From positions 1-43,281 of the forward strand of contig NZ_JAURWA010000128.1 in the NCBI RefSeq assembly GCF_030655195.1: a stretch of 43,281 bases of DNA. The letters run 5' to 3'. A program made the position numbers and the translations under genes. The stretch is from Patulibacter sp. (GTDB taxonomy: Bacteria; Actinomycetota; Thermoleophilia; Solirubrobacterales; Solirubrobacteraceae). Numbering within the stretch: position 1 is the stretch's first letter; each line of letters opens with the position of its first letter. This document shows positions 42,020 through 43,281 of this stretch, in pieces. The notes beneath the pieces were generated by a model. It worked only from the letters and a program-made list of their open reading frames with translations. It did not search any database and had not been told where the DNA came from.

Positions 42020-43138
42020 GTGCGCCTGACCTCCCCCGTCCGGGTCCCGGGCGTCCCGCTCCGCGACCCCGTCCGGGCCGCCGGCGGCGTCCTGCGGACC
42101 CCCGTCCGGGTCGCCGGGGCCGTGCTGCAGACGCCGGTGCGGGTCGCGAGCACCGTGCTCCCCGGCCCGACGCGCCTGGCCGGGTCGCTGCTCCCGCTCG
42201 GGTTGACCCCGGCCGAGCAGGACGCCCCGCGGCGGTCGCCCGCGATGCCGCCCGCCGGGGACGGCCCGCCGCTGGGCCTCGGCCCCGGCTCGCTCGTCTG
42301 GCGCCTCTTCGCCGAGTCCTACCAGGCGCTCACGGCCGGCTCGATCGGGCTGCTGCAGACGATGCATCCGGGGATCGGCCAGTCGCTGCAGGACCACTCG
42401 AACTTCTTCGAGGACCCTCTGGACCGCATCTTCCGGTCGCTGCCGCACATCATGCGCGTGGTCTACGCCGACCCGTTCGCGCCGCCCGGACCGACCGCGA
42501 AGGGCGAGCTCGTCCGGAGCTTCCACGGGTCGATCAAGGGGACCGACGACGAGGGTCGCGACTACGACGCGCTCGACGGCGAGACGTTCTTCTGGGCGCA
42601 CATGACCTTCGTCTACGGGATCGTCGCCGGCAGCGACCGGCTCGGGGTGCCGCTGACGGAGGAGGAGCGCGATCAGCTCTTCGCGGAGGCCCTGCTCTGG
42701 TACCGCCGCTACGGCGCGAGCGAGGACGGCATGCCGGAGACCCGGGCCGAGCTCGAGGCCTGGTGGGCGCACATGTGCCGCGACGTGCTCGAGCTGAACG
42801 CCACGTCGCAGGGGATCCTCGACGCCGCGAAGGACGGGGTCCCGTGCCCGGTCCCCGGGCTGCCCGAGCCCGTGTGGGAGCTGGTCCAGCGGCCGCTCCT
42901 GACCGCGTGGCTCTGGGTTGGGGTCGGGCTGCTGCCCGAGGACTGCCGGGACACCCTCGGCGTGGCGTGGACGGACCGCGACGAGCGCCGGCTCGCGTAC
43001 CTGCGGACGGCGATCCGCTCGTTCAACGGCCTGCTGCCGCCGTTCGTGCGGTACCACCCGCTCGCCTACGCGGCGATGCGCGAGATCGCCCGGGAGCAGC
43101 GCGTCTCGTTCCGCCGGGCGGTCGACGGACCCGTCTGA
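42020..43138 (+). CDS. MpaB-type (DUF2236) oxygenase with N-terminal 11-residue repeats
   Basis: 372 residues. Residues ~90 onward match DUF2236/MpaB: SLVWRLFAESYQALTAGSIG, LLQTMHPGIGQSLQDHSNFF, GETFFWAHMTFVYGIV and RYHPLAYAAMRE, with histidines expected to ligate haem b as in latex-clearing oxygenases. Before that, residues 5-59 are five 11-residue units of the form xPVRVAGxVLx (S/D/T/T/G at the first position), an arrangement I have not seen in this family. The repeat may pack as an amphipathic lipid-binding or oligomerising element. Substrate unknown, probably a hydrophobic compound. 60 bp after the DsbA-fold gene; a 24-bp tandem repeat begins 6 bp after the stop. Confidence 0.85.
   Translation: MRLTSPVRVPGVPLRDPVRAAGGVLRTPVRVAGAVLQTPVRVASTVLPGPTRLAGSLLPLGLTPAEQDAPRRSPAMPPAGDGPPLGLGPGSLVWRLFAESYQALTAGSIGLLQTMHPGIGQSLQDHSNFFEDPLDRIFRSLPHIMRVVYADPFAPPGPTAKGELVRSFHGSIKGTDDEGRDYDALDGETFFWAHMTFVYGIVAGSDRLGVPLTEEERDQLFAEALLWYRRYGASEDGMPETRAELEAWWAHMCRDVLELNATSQGILDAAKDGVPCPVPGLPEPVWELVQRPLLTAWLWVGVGLLPEDCRDTLGVAWTDRDERRLAYLRTAIRSFNGLLPPFVRYHPLAYAAMREIAREQRVSFRRAVDGPV
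42032..42196 (+). repeat. Five in-frame 33-bp repeats in the MpaB gene
   Basis: Five consecutive 33-bp units, each coding an 11-residue motif: SPVRVPGVPLR, DPVRAAGGVLR, TPVRVAGAVLQ, TPVRVASTVLP and GPTRLAGSLLP. The protein period is exact although the DNA has diverged, so selection on the protein is likely. Confidence 0.85.
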
Positions 43139-43144
43139 AGGGTT

Positions 43145-43281
43145 GGGCGCCGGGGCTGGCCGAGGGCCGGGCGCCGGGGCGGTCCGAGAGCCGGGCGCCG
43201 GGGCGGTCCGAGAGCCGGGCGCCGGGGCGGTCCGAGAGCCGGGCGCCGGGGCTGTCCGAGAGCCGGGCGCCGGGGCGGTCC
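43145..43281. repeat. 24-bp GC-rich tandem repeat at the window edge
   Basis: Five full copies and a partial sixth of a 24-bp unit (GGGCGCCGGGGCGGTCCGAG then AGCC) start at 43145, 43169, 43193, 43217, 43241 and 43265. The unit includes GGCGCC. The array begins 6 bp after the MpaB stop codon and continues beyond the window. The first and fifth copies carry single-base changes. Confidence 0.95.

Overview
The window looks like a chromosomal segment of a very GC-rich actinobacterium. GTG starts are common, genes are dense, and a NucS mismatch endonuclease, an F420-type (LLM) oxidoreductase, LCP, CsbD and DUF1707 proteins are present. Gene content and style suggest the class Thermoleophilia (Patulibacter/Conexibacter-like), but this is an inference without a 16S or tree. 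No tRNA, rRNA, CRISPR array, prophage or insertion sequence was seen. At least a dozen genes have a TANNNT-like -10 box ending only 6-8 nt before the start codon and no Shine-Dalgarno, so leaderless transcription is widespread; this rule was used to choose several starts.

Region by region. 1-300: three copies of a ~74-bp intergenic repeat. 0.3-5.7 kb: an alpha/beta hydrolase, then a tightly overlapping minus-strand operon (WcbI-like protein, two glycosyltransferases) and a divergent glycosyltransferase, probably a surface-glycan module. 5.8-15.1 kb: a PucR regulator, small unknown genes, an LLM oxidoreductase, a PAS protein, then an aminotransferase - alanine dehydrogenase - aldehyde dehydrogenase operon. 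15.3-23.6 kb: a lipoprotein, a coiled-coil membrane protein, a His-rich polytopic membrane protein of unknown family, a second class III aminotransferase behind a palindromic operator, an LCP-family lipoprotein and a PuuB-like FAD amine oxidase. Together the two aminotransferases, alanine dehydrogenase, aldehyde dehydrogenase and FAD oxidase form a coherent route for oxidising polyamines or other omega-amines with pyruvate as amino acceptor and alanine recycling.

23.6-31.3 kb: acyl-CoA dehydrogenase and enoyl-CoA hydratase, an MBL-fold hydrolase, a coiled-coil protein whose reading frame runs antisense into it, a B3/B4-domain protein downstream of nucS, a secreted unknown protein, a glycerophosphodiesterase, and a second array (four copies) of the ~74-bp repeat. 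31.4-37 kb: a J-domain/TPR protein, a divergent TetR / quinone oxidoreductase pair around a perfect operator, an aldo/keto reductase and a geranylgeranyl-reductase-like flavoprotein.

37-43.3 kb: a Gdx/SugE guanidinium exporter gene preceded by what reads as a complete guanidine-III (ykkC-III) riboswitch, divergent from ettA; an unknown protein, a DUF1707/LiaF-like protein, CsbD, a DsbA-fold protein with a C-terminal helical domain, an MpaB-type oxygenase with five 11-residue N-terminal repeats, and a 24-bp tandem repeat running off the window end. The riboswitch-exporter pair, the ~74-bp repeat family, and the amine-oxidation locus with its operators are the best leads.
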